Source of the DNA: Streptomyces sp. NBC_01335
GTDB taxonomy: Bacteria; Actinomycetota; Actinomycetes; Streptomycetales; Streptomycetaceae
Length of the DNA stretch: 64,000 nt
Direction of reading: 5' to 3'
Assembly: GCF_035953295.1 (NCBI RefSeq)
Contig: NZ_CP108370.1
Span: forward strand, 6,185,001 to 6,249,000
The position numbers and the translations under genes are program-made. Shown piece after piece: positions 24,844-34,122 of this stretch; positions within the stretch are counted from its first letter, which is position 1; each line of letters opens with the position of its first letter. The notes under the pieces are model-generated. The model worked only from the letters and a program-made list of their open reading frames with translations. It was not told where the DNA came from and ran no database searches.

Positions 24844-27720
24844 ATGTCGACCGGGCAGGGGGCGTCGCCGGGCGTGGAAACGAACGATGCGGTACCGGTA
24901 CCGCCCGGCGGCGACCCGCGAGACCCGCGAGACCCGCGAGACCCGCGAGACCCGCGAGACCCGCGAGACCCGGGCGGCCGGGGCGGGACCGGGTCCGGGC
25001 CGGACGCCGGCGCCTCGCCCGTGGGCCGCGAGCGCGAACTCGCCGCCGTCGCACGGGCCCTGGCCCCGGACTCCGCCGAAGGGCAGGCCCTCGCGCTCAT
25101 CGGGGAGCCGGGCGTCGGCAAGACCGAGCTGCTGCGGGTGGTCGCCGAGCGGGCGCGCGCGACCGGCAGCCGCGTACTGCGCAGCCGGGGAAGCGAGGGC
25201 GAGCGGGGGCTCGCGTACGCCGGGCTGCACCAGCTCCTCCTCCCGGCGGCCGCCTCGATCGAGCAGCTTCCCGAAGCGCAACGCGCGGCGCTGAACGCCG
25301 CGTTCGGGCTGACCGACACCGCGAGCTCCCCCGACCCCATGGTGCTGCGCCTCGGCGTGCTGAACCTCCTCTCCCGCCTCGCCGACCTCGGACCCCTCCT
25401 GCTGGCCGTCGACGACGTGCACTGGATGGACCCCGCGAGCCTCGACATCCTGGCGTTCCTCGCCCGCCGCCTGGAGGGCGAACCGATCCGCCTGCTCGTC
25501 GCCGGGCGCGGTACCGCCCTGCCCGACCGGCTCGCGCCCGCCCTGCCCACCCTGCTGGTCGGCCCGCTCACCGAGACCGACAGCGCGCTGCTGCTCGCCC
25601 GCCGGCACGGGGACCTGGAGCCCGGCACCCGCCGCCGGATACTCCAGCAGGCGCGCGGAAACCCGCTGGCGCTCATCGAACTCCCCGGCGCCATGGGCCA
25701 GGAAGGCCCCGCGGCCTGGGGACGGACCGCCCACCTGCCCCTCACCCGCCGTCTGGAGGAAGTCTTCGCCGCCCAGCTCGGCGCCCTGCCGGAGGCGACG
25801 GCGCAGGCCCTGCTGACCGCCGCGGCGGCCGGCACCTCCGACCTGTCGGTGATCACGCAGGCGCTGGCGGAGGACGAGCCCGACTCCTTCGAGGTGTGGC
25901 GGCCCGCCGAGGCGGCCGGGCTGGTCCATCTGCACGCGGGGCGGCTGGAGTTCCGCCACCCGCTGGTCGTCTCCGCCGTGTACACGAGCGCCCCGTACGC
26001 CGCACGCAGACGCGCCCATCTGCGCCTGGCCTCCGCCGAGCGGGACGCCGACCGCCGGGCGGAGCACCTCTCGGCGGCCACCGTCACCCCGGACGAGGAG
26101 GTCGCCCGGCAGATCGAGACCGCCGCCGAGCGCTACCGCATGCGGGGCGCGATCGCCGAGGCCGTCGCCGGATTCGTCCGCGCCGCCCAGCTCAGCCCCC
26201 GCCCCGAGGAGCAGGGCCGACGGCTGGGGATCGCCGCCGTGGTCGCGATGGTGGCCGGCGACGTCACCCGGGCCGAGGAGCTCGCCTCCCGCGCGAGCGC
26301 CCTCAGCGACGACCCGGAGGCCCGCGCCTGGACCGCCCAACTGGGCGCCGTCGCCGCCTCGATGACCCTGCGCATGGAGCACGCCTTCCACCTGGTCCTG
26401 CCGGCCGGCCGGCTCCCCGACCCGGCCATCGCTCCGTACACGCTCACCGTCGGCGCGCACATCACCCACCACACGGCCCGCGCCGACCTGCGCGGAGAGC
26501 TCGCCCGGCAGTTCGCCGCCGGCGCCTTCCCGCCCGGGACGGACCTCTACGCCACCTGGATCGCCTGGATCCTCGACCCCCACCACGCCGCCGTACGGGC
26601 GCGTGCCGCGCTGCCCACGCTGACCGCCGCGCTGCGCGGCGAACCCGCGGAGCAGCACCTCGCCGGCGCCCTCGCCATGTGGCTCGACGCCACCGACGTC
26701 TCCATCGGCCTGCTGGACGCCGTCGCCCACCCCGACCGGGCCGACTCCCTCACCGTGCAGGCCGGTACGGCCGCCGCGGACCGCGCCTGGGCCCTCTTCG
26801 ACGCGGGCCGGTGGAGCGAGGCCCGCCTCGGGGCGCGGAGCCTCGACGAAACGCCGGGCCGGCCGCCGTCGCTGCTCTCGGTCACCGTGGCCCGCGTCCT
26901 GCTGGGCACGCTGGACGCGGCGGCCGGGAACCGGACGGCGGCGGAGACGTCACTGCGGCCGATCCTCGACCACGCGGAGACCGCCCACCTGCGGCTGCTG
27001 TCCGGCCGGGTCCGCTGGGCCCTCGGTCTCGCCGCGCTCACCGACGAGGACCACGCCGCCGCCCACGCCGTCCTGCGTCCCCTCTACGACACGGACGGCA
27101 CACCGCTCCACCCCCATCTGGGCTGCTACCTCCTGCCCGAACTCGCCCTGGCCGCCGCCCGCACCGGCCAGGAGGACGACGCCCGCGCGGTCCTCGCCCG
27201 GGTGCGGGAGTCGGTGGGGTCCGCAGCCTCCCCGCGACTCGCCCAACGCCTCGCCCACGCCGCCGCGTTGCTGGCCCCGGCCGACGCGGCCGAGGACCAC
27301 TTCGCCGCCGCGCTCGCCGTACCGGAGGGCCCGGCGTGGCCCTTCGAGCGGGCGCTGACGCAGCTCCACCACGGCCAGTGGCTGCGCCGCAGGCGGCGAG
27401 TGGCCGACGCCCGGGTGCAGTTGGCCGCGGCCCTCGACGCCTTCGAACGGCTCGGCGCCCGGCCGTTCGCCGACCGCGCCGAGGCCGAACTGCGCGCCGC
27501 GGGCGTCACCGTACGGCCGCCGAGCGGGGACCGGCTCGCGGAGTTCTCCCCCCGCACCCGGCAGGTCCTGCGCCTGGCCGCCGAAGGGCTGACCAACCCG
27601 CAGATAGCCGAGCGGCTCTACCTGTCCCCGCGCACGGTCGCCTCACACCTCTACCGCAGCTTTCCCAAGCTCGGCATCACCCACCGCTCCCAACTGCGCG
27701 ACGCGGTACCACCGGCGTAG
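24844..27720 (+). CDS. Large ATP-binding LuxR-family (LAL) transcriptional regulator
   Basis: About 958 residues from the ATG at 24844; a GTG at 24784 is an alternative start without a ribosome site. A Pro/Asp/Arg N-terminus with a (DPR)n repeat is followed by a signalling ATPase: VGRERELAAV, Walker A GEPGVGKTELL, Walker B LLLAVDDVHWMDP, and RGNPLALIELP. A long helical TPR-like middle follows, then a C-terminal LuxR helix-turn-helix: SPRTRQVLRLAAEGLTNPQI and LSPRTVASHLYRSFPKLGI. Proteins of this MalT/PikD type usually activate nearby pathway genes. Possible targets are the MoaF-like and lipase genes on either side. Confidence 0.9.
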   Translation: MSTGQGASPGVETNDAVPVPPGGDPRDPRDPRDPRDPRDPRDPGGRGGTGSGPDAGASPVGRERELAAVARALAPDSAEGQALALIGEPGVGKTELLRVVAERARATGSRVLRSRGSEGERGLAYAGLHQLLLPAAASIEQLPEAQRAALNAAFGLTDTASSPDPMVLRLGVLNLLSRLADLGPLLLAVDDVHWMDPASLDILAFLARRLEGEPIRLLVAGRGTALPDRLAPALPTLLVGPLTETDSALLLARRHGDLEPGTRRRILQQARGNPLALIELPGAMGQEGPAAWGRTAHLPLTRRLEEVFAAQLGALPEATAQALLTAAAAGTSDLSVITQALAEDEPDSFEVWRPAEAAGLVHLHAGRLEFRHPLVVSAVYTSAPYAARRRAHLRLASAERDADRRAEHLSAATVTPDEEVARQIETAAERYRMRGAIAEAVAGFVRAAQLSPRPEEQGRRLGIAAVVAMVAGDVTRAEELASRASALSDDPEARAWTAQLGAVAASMTLRMEHAFHLVLPAGRLPDPAIAPYTLTVGAHITHHTARADLRGELARQFAAGAFPPGTDLYATWIAWILDPHHAAVRARAALPTLTAALRGEPAEQHLAGALAMWLDATDVSIGLLDAVAHPDRADSLTVQAGTAAADRAWALFDAGRWSEARLGARSLDETPGRPPSLLSVTVARVLLGTLDAAAGNRTAAETSLRPILDHAETAHLRLLSGRVRWALGLAALTDEDHAAAHAVLRPLYDTDGTPLHPHLGCYLLPELALAAARTGQEDDARAVLARVRESVGSAASPRLAQRLAHAAALLAPADAAEDHFAAALAVPEGPAWPFERALTQLHHGQWLRRRRRVADARVQLAAALDAFERLGARPFADRAEAELRAAGVTVRPPSGDRLAEFSPRTRQVLRLAAEGLTNPQIAERLYLSPRTVASHLYRSFPKLGITHRSQLRDAVPPA
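24913..24975 (+). repeat. 9-bp coding tandem repeat (six DPR units plus DPG)
   Basis: Unit GACCCGCGA repeated exactly six times, then GACCCGGGC, in frame in the LuxR gene just before its ATPase domain. Exact DNA identity, not just protein identity, indicates recent slippage. Copy-number change keeps the frame and would alter only linker length. Confidence 0.9.
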
Positions 27721-27789
27721 GGGCCGGGGCTCACCGTTCCGCCCTTCCCGGCGCGGGCGGATGGCGCGATCCGGCGCGCGCAGACGTCT

Positions 27790-27836
27790 TGTCACTGAGT
27801 GACACCCGGACCTACTCTCCAGTAGGACTCGCGAGT
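27790..27836 (+). promoter_or_regulatory. Cluster of three palindromes upstream of the secreted lipase
   Basis: TGTCACTGAGTGACA (27790-27804), CCTACTCTCCAGTAGG (27811-27826) and ACTCGCGAGT (27827-27836) lie within 47 bp, about 175-220 bp before the lipase start. The first is a 15-nt operator-like palindrome. The third resembles GTTACTCG-type half-sites. No regulator can be assigned. The rest of the 290-bp region shows no gene. Confidence 0.45.
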
Positions 27837-28010
27837 AACCAGCGTGTATCCGCGCGTTTTCCGGGCTCGGCGCACCCCTGTCCGATCCGGAACCCGGCGC
27901 AGAGCCCCCAATGTGCACACTCCGGTGCGGGATCAGGGTCCCGGTGCCCCCACGGCACGAGCCGCCGGTAGCGAACTCTCGTCCTTCCCCCGAACCGAGG
28001 AGTGAGCCGC

Positions 28011-29423
28011 ATGGAACGACCGAGCAGTGCCCGTCCCCCTCACGCATCCCCATCCGCCCCGAGCCGCCGGACCGCCCGTCCGGCCCGGCGCGGCACCGCG
28101 GGGGTGATCACCGGGCGTCTGCTGGCGGCCGGGATCGCCGCCGCGGCCTGCCTGGGCGCCCAGACGCTTCCCGCGTCCGCCGCCACTACCCCGGTGGTCT
28201 CCCGGGGCGTGGAGATCCCGGCCTTCTACACCCCGCCCCAGACCCTGCCCGCGGCGGACGGCGCGCTGGTGCGTACCGAGCCGCTCAAGCTGGCGCTGAG
28301 CCTGCCCAGCCTGGGCGGCCCGCTCCCGGGCAAGGCGACCCGGCTCATGTACAAGTCCACCGACACCAACGGCTCCCCGGTAGCCGTGACCGGCGCCTAC
28401 ATCGAACCGACGGCCGCGTGGAAGGGGAGCGGACCGCGTCCGCTCGTCGCGCTCGCGCCCGGCACGATGGGGCAGGGCGACCAGTGCGCGGCCTCGCTGG
28501 GCCTCCAGAACCCGATCACGCTCAACGGCGACACCGTCTCCATCGGATACGAGGACCTCTCGGTCTACCGGCTGCTGGCGGCCGGTACCGCCGTGGTCGT
28601 CACCGACTACGCGGGCCTCGGCGCCACCGACCGGCTGCACACCTACGTCAGCCGGGTCGACGGCGGCCACGCGCTCCTCGACGCCGCCCGCGCGGCGCGC
28701 GGGGTGAGCGGGGCGTCCGTCACCGCCGCCTCACCGGTGGGGCTCTACGGCTACAGCCAGGGCGGCGGCGCCAGCGCCTCGGCCGCCGAACTCCAGCCCA
28801 CCTACGCGCCGGACGTCAAACTGGCCGGTACCTACGTCGGCGCACCTCCGGCCGACCTGACCGCCACCATCAAGGGCATCGACGGCAGCGCCCTGGCCGG
28901 CGCCCTGGGCTGGTCCCTGAACGGCTTCCTCCAGACCGACCCGTCCCTCCAGCCCATCGCGGACGCCCAGATCAACGCCACCGGCAAGGCGGCCCTCGCC
29001 GACCTCTCCACGATGTGCATCGGCGACGCGCTCTTCGGCTACGGCTTCAGGAAGAGCAGCTCCTGGACCACCAGCGGCAAGTCCCTGAGCCAGCTGGTCG
29101 ACACCATTCCGCAGCTCAAGGCCACGCTCGACGCCCAGCGCATCGGCAACCTCAAGCCCACCACCCCCGTACGGGTGGCCACCGGCATCCAGGACGACAT
29201 CGTGCCGCACGCCCAGGCGCGCCAACTCGCCGTCGACTGGTGCCACAAGGGCGCCAACGTCACCTACGACGCCATCATCCTCCCCAACCTCGGGGACAAG
29301 ATCGTCACCAACCACCTGGTCCCGCTCCTCACCGACCAGGGCGACGCCATCTCCTGGCTGACCGACCGGCTGGCCGGCAAGTCCGCGAGCTCCAACTGCT
29401 GGACCATGCCGATCCAGCCCTGA
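28011..29423 (+). CDS. Secreted lipase, LIP (secretory lipase) family
   Basis: 470 residues; the ATG at 28011 has GAGGAG 8 nt upstream, which rules out the GTG at 28002. An N-terminal basic region and signal peptide end near LPASAA. Lipase core: VALAPGTMGQGDQC (oxyanion region), DYAGLGATDRLHTYV, nucleophile elbow GYSQGGGAS, TGIQDDIVPH (Asp) and the likely His in IVTNHLVPLL. Four Cys could form two disulfides. The family hydrolyses lipids outside the cell. It is bounded by palindromes upstream and a terminator downstream. Confidence 0.88.
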   Translation: MERPSSARPPHASPSAPSRRTARPARRGTAGVITGRLLAAGIAAAACLGAQTLPASAATTPVVSRGVEIPAFYTPPQTLPAADGALVRTEPLKLALSLPSLGGPLPGKATRLMYKSTDTNGSPVAVTGAYIEPTAAWKGSGPRPLVALAPGTMGQGDQCAASLGLQNPITLNGDTVSIGYEDLSVYRLLAAGTAVVVTDYAGLGATDRLHTYVSRVDGGHALLDAARAARGVSGASVTAASPVGLYGYSQGGGASASAAELQPTYAPDVKLAGTYVGAPPADLTATIKGIDGSALAGALGWSLNGFLQTDPSLQPIADAQINATGKAALADLSTMCIGDALFGYGFRKSSSWTTSGKSLSQLVDTIPQLKATLDAQRIGNLKPTTPVRVATGIQDDIVPHAQARQLAVDWCHKGANVTYDAIILPNLGDKIVTNHLVPLLTDQGDAISWLTDRLAGKSASSNCWTMPIQP

Positions 29424-29440
29424 CCCCGCACCGCGAACGC

Positions 29441-29475
29441 CGAGGGTCCCCCCGCCCCGCGCGGAGGGACCCTCG
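29441..29475 (+). terminator. Hairpin after the lipase gene
   Basis: Arms CGAGGGTCCC (29441-29450) and GGGACCCTCG (29466-29475), 18 bp past the stop. It lies between convergent genes and may serve both. Confidence 0.8.
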
Positions 29476-29547
29476 GGCGTGCGTGCCAGGCATCGCCCGG
29501 CAGACGGCGGTTCGACGACACGACCCAGGTTCGTGGTGCCCGGAGCG

Positions 29548-30336
29548 TCAGGGCTTACGGGCGACGAGACCCCACTGGTCGACGCCGGGGCCCTCGGGCT
29601 CGCCGTCGGGGCGCCAGTACGTGATGGAGAGGAACCCGGGGTCGACCAGCTCCAGTCCTTCGGCGCAGTCGGTGATCTCCTCGGGCTCGCGCACCAGGTA
29701 GGGCGGATTGTCGCCCGAGTCGTACGCGTCCTGGGCCGCGAGGGTCTCCGGGGTCTTGATGGTGTCGCAGATGACCAGGTAACTGCCCGACGGCATCCGG
29801 GACATGTACGACTGGACCACCTTGATCCCGTCGTCGGGGAGCAGGTGCCCCAGCGTCGACAGCAGCAGTACCGCCACCGGCTGGGTGAGGTCGAGGGTCT
29901 TCGCCGCCTCGTCCACCACCGCGTCCGTGTTGGTGAGGTCCTCGTCCACGAAGGCGGTGGCGCCCTCGGGCGAGCTGGTCAGCAGCGCCGCGGCGTGCAC
30001 CAGCACGATGGGGTCGTTGTCCACGTAGACGATCCGGGACGTCGGGTCGACGGCCTGCGCGACCTGGTGGGTGCTGTTCTCCACCGGCAGCCCGGTGCCG
30101 ACGTCCAGGAACTGGCGGACGCCCAGACCGCCGAGGTAGCGGATCGTTCTGGCCTGGAAGGCGCGCGAGGCCTTCGCGATGGCGGCCGTCGCCGGGTAGG
30201 CGGCGGTGACCGCGTCCGCCAGCTCCCGGTCGACGGGGTAGTTGTCCTTTCCGCCCAGCCATGCGTTCCACACCCGCGCGGAGTGGGGTATGTCGGCACG
30301 GATCTTCTTGCGGAACTCAATGTCGTCAGGGGCCAT
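29548..30336 (-). CDS. SAM-dependent methyltransferase, DUF574 family
   Basis: 262 residues, ATG at 30336. Begins with the family signature IPHSARVWNAWLGGKDNYPVD, then QFLDVGTGLPVENSTHQVA (SAM motif I), IVYVDNDPIVLVHAAALL, and VAVLLLSTLGHLL. This family is widespread and multiplied in Streptomyces; substrates are mostly unknown. It is a single gene, convergent with the lipase. Confidence 0.92.
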   Translation of the reverse strand: MAPDDIEFRKKIRADIPHSARVWNAWLGGKDNYPVDRELADAVTAAYPATAAIAKASRAFQARTIRYLGGLGVRQFLDVGTGLPVENSTHQVAQAVDPTSRIVYVDNDPIVLVHAAALLTSSPEGATAFVDEDLTNTDAVVDEAAKTLDLTQPVAVLLLSTLGHLLPDDGIKVVQSYMSRMPSGSYLVICDTIKTPETLAAQDAYDSGDNPPYLVREPEEITDCAEGLELVDPGFLSITYWRPDGEPEGPGVDQWGLVARKP

Positions 30337-30494
30337 CGGAATCTCCTACTCGCGCTTCAACGGGTGCAGTTGGCCGGAGATCCGGTTGCCCGCACGGCAT
30401 GACCGTACCTCCCGGTGGAGGGTGTGCGCGCGTCCCCCCTGAAACCCGTGCCCGGACACCGTCCCGGCCAGGTGAGCGCACACCTGACGGTGTG

Positions 30495-31514
30495 TCATGC
30501 CGGTGCGCCGGGGCCCTCGTCGCCGACGGGCGGAAGCCGGCGCGGGACCTGTGCGGCTGCCGGCCGCCGTGCCTCGCGCCAGGCCCGGGGTGAGACCCCG
30601 TAGGCGGCCTTGAAAGCGCGACTGAAGTGGGCCGTCGACGAGAAGCCCCAGCGGTGCGCCAGCGCCGCGATCGTCCCGCTGTTCGGCGGCACCCGGGACA
30701 ACTCGCGGCGGCAGGCGTCGAGTCGCTGCTCGCGGACCCAGGAGCCGAACACGATGCCGTTCCGGGCCAGCACCGCGTACAGGTGCCGTACCGAGATGTG
30801 GTGGGCGCGGGCCACCGACGCGGGTGTCAGGTCCCGGTCGCCCAGACGGGTGTGGAGGTGTTCCACGATCCGTGTGCCGAGCGTCTCGTGCAGCGCGCCG
30901 GTGGCGAGCGCGCCGCTGCCCGACTCCCCGGCCACGACGGCGCGGACCAGCTCCAGGGTCGGGGAGGCGAGCAGCCGCGCCGCCGGTCCCTCGTGGAACC
31001 GGGGCCCGGTGGCGAGGCGGGTGAGGTAGCCGGAGGCCAGTCCCGCGATGCCGCTCCCGCCGTCGAGCGTACGAGCCGTCACCGCGCGCAACATGGGCTC
31101 GGGCAGGCCGAGTTCCTCCATGGGCACCCGGAAGAAGTGCGCGTCCACGCCCCGTTCGAAGAGCAGCGTGTAAGGGCGCCGGGTGTCGTAGAAGGCGAGA
31201 TCCCCGGGGCGCAGGACCGCGTGTCTGCCGTCCTGCACGACGGTGCTGTGCCCGGAGACCTGGAGACTGATGAAGAGCACCGGTTCCGCGTCCGCCCTCA
31301 CCAGGCGCGGGGTGCGGTGGACGGTCGCGGGGTTCGCCCGCACCGTGCTGATCTGTAGCGAGCCGAGCGCGGAGATCGTGACGTCGGCGAACACCTGGTC
31401 GGGGCGTGCCGGCAGGACGAGATCGACCGGGACGACCTGCTCGCGGATGGTCTCGCGCAGCGCTTCGGCACGGTCCCGGACGGGGAGGGCGGAGGTGCCC
31501 CAGACGGTCTTCAC
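30495..31514 (-). CDS. AraC-family transcriptional regulator
   Basis: 339 residues from the GTG at 31514, which has AAGGAGGA upstream. N-terminal AraC_binding_2/cupin-like sensor (RPGDLAFYDTRRPYTLLFERG, about residues 115-140). C-terminal double helix-turn-helix with SVARAHHISVRHLYAVLARNG and ALAHRWGFSSTAHFSRAFKA followed by YGVSPRAWRE. Divergent from the hydrolase at 31804, which is its likely target. Confidence 0.92.
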   Translation of the reverse strand: MKTVWGTSALPVRDRAEALRETIREQVVPVDLVLPARPDQVFADVTISALGSLQISTVRANPATVHRTPRLVRADAEPVLFISLQVSGHSTVVQDGRHAVLRPGDLAFYDTRRPYTLLFERGVDAHFFRVPMEELGLPEPMLRAVTARTLDGGSGIAGLASGYLTRLATGPRFHEGPAARLLASPTLELVRAVVAGESGSGALATGALHETLGTRIVEHLHTRLGDRDLTPASVARAHHISVRHLYAVLARNGIVFGSWVREQRLDACRRELSRVPPNSGTIAALAHRWGFSSTAHFSRAFKAAYGVSPRAWREARRPAAAQVPRRLPPVGDEGPGAPA

Positions 31515-31803
31515 CGGTTCCTCCTTCGGATGCGGACCGACTGCGGTGTGCGGCAGCGGACGACCCCGGCAGCGTAGGGCGCCCCGGCCCTGCGCGGTGG
31601 TCACCGCGGCCGCGCTGTGCGTCGCCGGGCAACAAGTCTGCGCCGTACGGCCGGACGGGGCGCGCAAGTCGCCCGAATCCGGCCCGTCCGCCTCCGACAG
31701 CCCTGCCGTGAGGTCCGGTTGACCCACCGTGCACAGCTCGCCCGGCAGAGGCCCGGACCGGTCGGGATCCGCGCAGGCTGGGAGGGACCAGAGAGGAACA
31801 CAC

Positions 31804-32646
31804 ATGTCCGCATCGGCCGATCTCCGGGCCATCGAACGCATCAATGAGGGCGACCGCACCCCTGTCGTCTTCGTCCACGGTCTGTGGCTGCTGCCCAGCA
31901 GTTGGGACCGGTGGGCCACCGTCTTCGAAGAAGCGGGATACGCCCCCCTCACCCCCGGCTGGCCGGACGACCCCGACACGGTGGCCGACGCCAACGCCCA
32001 CCCCGAGGTGTTCGCGGGCAAGAGCGTGGGCCAGGTCGCCGACCACTTCGCGTCCCTGATCGAACGCCTGGACCGCAAACCCGTGGTGATCGGGCACTCC
32101 TTCGGCGGTCTCATCACCCAGATGCTCGCCGGGCGGGGCCTGGCGGCGGCGTCGGTCGCCATCGACCCGGCCCCCTTCCGGGGCGTCCTCCCGCTGCCCG
32201 TCTCCTCGCTGCGCGCCGCCGGTGCCGTACTCGGCAACCCGGCCAACTACCACCGGGCCGTGCCCCTGACCTACGACCAGTTCCGCTACTCCTTCGCCAA
32301 CGCGGTGACCGAGGAGGAGGCGAGGGAACTGTACGAGCGGTTCGCGGTCCCCGCGCCGGGCGAACCCCTCTTCCAGGCGGCCGCCGCGAACTTCAACCCC
32401 TGGACCGAGGTGAAGGTCGACACGCTCAGCCCCGAGCGCGGGCCCCTGCTGATCATCTCCGGCGAGAAGGACCACACCGTGCCCTGGGCCATCGCCAACG
32501 CCTCGTACAAGAAGCAGGAGAAGAACGGGGGCGCGGTCACCGAGATCACCGAGATCGCGGGTCGCGGCCACGCGCTCACCATCGACTCCGGGTGGCGCGA
32601 GGTCGCGGACACCGCGCTGGCCTTCGTGAAGCGGTTCACCGACTGA
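31804..32646 (+). CDS. Alpha/beta hydrolase, paralogue of the gene at 22.9 kb
   Basis: 280 residues; the ATG at 31804 has GAGAGGAA upstream. [15 protein letters not shown], elbow [27 protein letters not shown] and [15 protein letters not shown] mirror the minus-strand copy at 22856-23692 almost block for block. Single-gene transcript ending at a strong hairpin. The divergent AraC gene probably controls it, whereas the other copy has no adjacent regulator. Confidence 0.88.
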   Translation: MSASADLRAIERINEGDRTPVVFVHGLWLLPSSWDRWATVFEEAGYAPLTPGWPDDPDTVADANAHPEVFAGKSVGQVADHFASLIERLDRKPVVIGHSFGGLITQMLAGRGLAAASVAIDPAPFRGVLPLPVSSLRAAGAVLGNPANYHRAVPLTYDQFRYSFANAVTEEEARELYERFAVPAPGEPLFQAAAANFNPWTEVKVDTLSPERGPLLIISGEKDHTVPWAIANASYKKQEKNGGAVTEITEIAGRGHALTIDSGWREVADTALAFVKRFTD

Positions 32647-32657
32647 GAGGTGTCGGC

Positions 32658-32697
32658 GGATCGCCGCCACCCCGGCTCCTCGGGGTGGCGGCGATCC
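32658..32697 (+). terminator. 16-bp hairpin terminator
   Basis: Perfect arms at 32658-32673 and 32682-32697 with an 8-nt loop, 11 bp past the hydrolase stop. Confidence 0.88.
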
Positions 32698-32930
32698 CCT
32701 CGGGGCCGACGCGCGCGTCCCTGCCCACCCGCACCTGTTCGATTCGGCCAGAGCGTCCGGTCAGGCCCCCTTTCGCGGCCTCCGGGCGCCGAGGACCCTT
32801 TCCCGCAGGAGAACCGTGCCGACGGCGCCCGAGAGCGCTCCCCCTGGAGGGGAGAGCCTCCTCGGCACGAACGCGCCGCGCCGCCGGAACGGCCGCCAGG
32901 GATCGCAGGACCGTCCCCAGGGGAGCCGCC

Positions 32931-34010
32931 ATGCCGAGACTTCTGTACGTTCCCGTACTCCCGGTGCGCAGCCACGCCGCCCGGGCCTACCGTGATCTGC
33001 GGCCCGCCGTCCGGGACGGTGTCACACCCCTGTGGAGCCTGCCGCCCCACCCCGAAGCGCGGGGCGCCTCGCTGGCCGCCGCCGTCCGCCGGGAGGTCGC
33101 GGAGGTGAGCCGGGTCCAGTCCGGGGGCCCGGCGTGGCTCGACGCCCCCTTCGCCGAGGAGGCGCAGATCCCGGTACTCGCCGAAGTGTTCGCCGCATAC
33201 GTGGAGTTCGGCGCGTTCCGGCCGGTGACCGGACCGCTGCGGCCCGCCGCCCAGCAGGACGCGGCGTTCGCGACGGCGGCGGAGTACGGGCGCCCGCTCG
33301 GCGTCCGGGTACCGGTGCCCGGCGAGTGGGACCACGAACTCACCGAGGCGGTGGCCCGGTTGCCGGCACGGGCGGGTCGTGCCGTGGAGCTCGATCTGCT
33401 GATCGACCTCGGCGGTGTCCTCGCCGGCCGGCCCGGCGCCCACAAGGAGGCGCTGCGCGCCCTCGACGCCCTGCTCCCGTTGGCCGACTGGCGCTCCGTC
33501 GTCACCATCGGCGGAGGATTCCCGCAGGTGACGGCCGAGATGCTGGACCGGGGCGTACGGGAGGAGCCCCGCAGGGACTGGCAGCTCTGGCGGGAGATAC
33601 GGCGGAACCCCGCCGGCCGGCTCGCCGCCCTCGGCTTCGGGGACTACGGGGTCCAGCCGGCCACCGCCCTGGCCCGCCCGTACCGGCCGGACCAGCGGGG
33701 AGGACCGGACTGGGGGTATCTGCGCTACACCACGGACCGGACCTTCGCGCTGGTGAAGGTCCTGCACAGCGGCCCGGACCGGGCGAGGGCCAACCGTGAG
33801 GCCGCACGCGCACTCCTGCGGCTGCCCGACTTCCGTGGCGCGCTGGCCAGTTCGGGGGAGTGCTGGCTGCGCGACTGCGCCCGCCCGCTGACACACCCCG
33901 CCGTGCGCACCGGATCGGACGGTCCCGGTACGGGCAACGCCGCCACCTGGCTGCGGGTCGGCACCGTCCAGCACATGACCCATGTGGTGCGGAGTCTGGC
34001 CAGGATCTGA
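32931..34010 (+). CDS. Beta family protein (PF14350-like)
   Basis: 359 residues; the ATG at 32931 has GGGGAG upstream. Starts LLYVPVLPVRSHAARAYRDL and continues with VTPLWSLPPHP, ELDLLIDLGGVLAG, WRSVVTIGGGFPQ, a Trp-rich middle (RRDWQLWREIRRNPAGRLAAL), FGDYGVQ, YLRYTTDRTFALVK and GECWLRDCA. This pattern matches the Beta protein family first named from a phage gene. Members are often found in accessory islands beside sce7725/sce7726-type genes and have been linked to defence. Here it stands alone, so the role is open. Confidence 0.7.
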   Translation: MPRLLYVPVLPVRSHAARAYRDLRPAVRDGVTPLWSLPPHPEARGASLAAAVRREVAEVSRVQSGGPAWLDAPFAEEAQIPVLAEVFAAYVEFGAFRPVTGPLRPAAQQDAAFATAAEYGRPLGVRVPVPGEWDHELTEAVARLPARAGRAVELDLLIDLGGVLAGRPGAHKEALRALDALLPLADWRSVVTIGGGFPQVTAEMLDRGVREEPRRDWQLWREIRRNPAGRLAALGFGDYGVQPATALARPYRPDQRGGPDWGYLRYTTDRTFALVKVLHSGPDRARANREAARALLRLPDFRGALASSGECWLRDCARPLTHPAVRTGSDGPGTGNAATWLRVGTVQHMTHVVRSLARI

Positions 34011-34020
34011 GGCCCGCCGG

Positions 34021-34120
34021 GTCCGAGCCCCGCCCGCCGGGTCCCAGCTCCGCCCGCAGGGTCTCGGCTCCGCCCGCAGGGTCTCGGCTCCGCCCGCGGG
34101 GCTTCGGCTCCGCCCGCCGG
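34021..34120 (+). repeat. Five 20-bp tandem repeats after the Beta-family gene
   Basis: Unit close to GTCTCGGCTCCGCCCGCAGG, five copies end to end with 1-5 changes each, filling the gap between convergent genes and stopping at the MarR gene end. The pattern suggests slippage in non-coding DNA. Confidence 0.85.
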
Positions 34121-34122
34121 GC

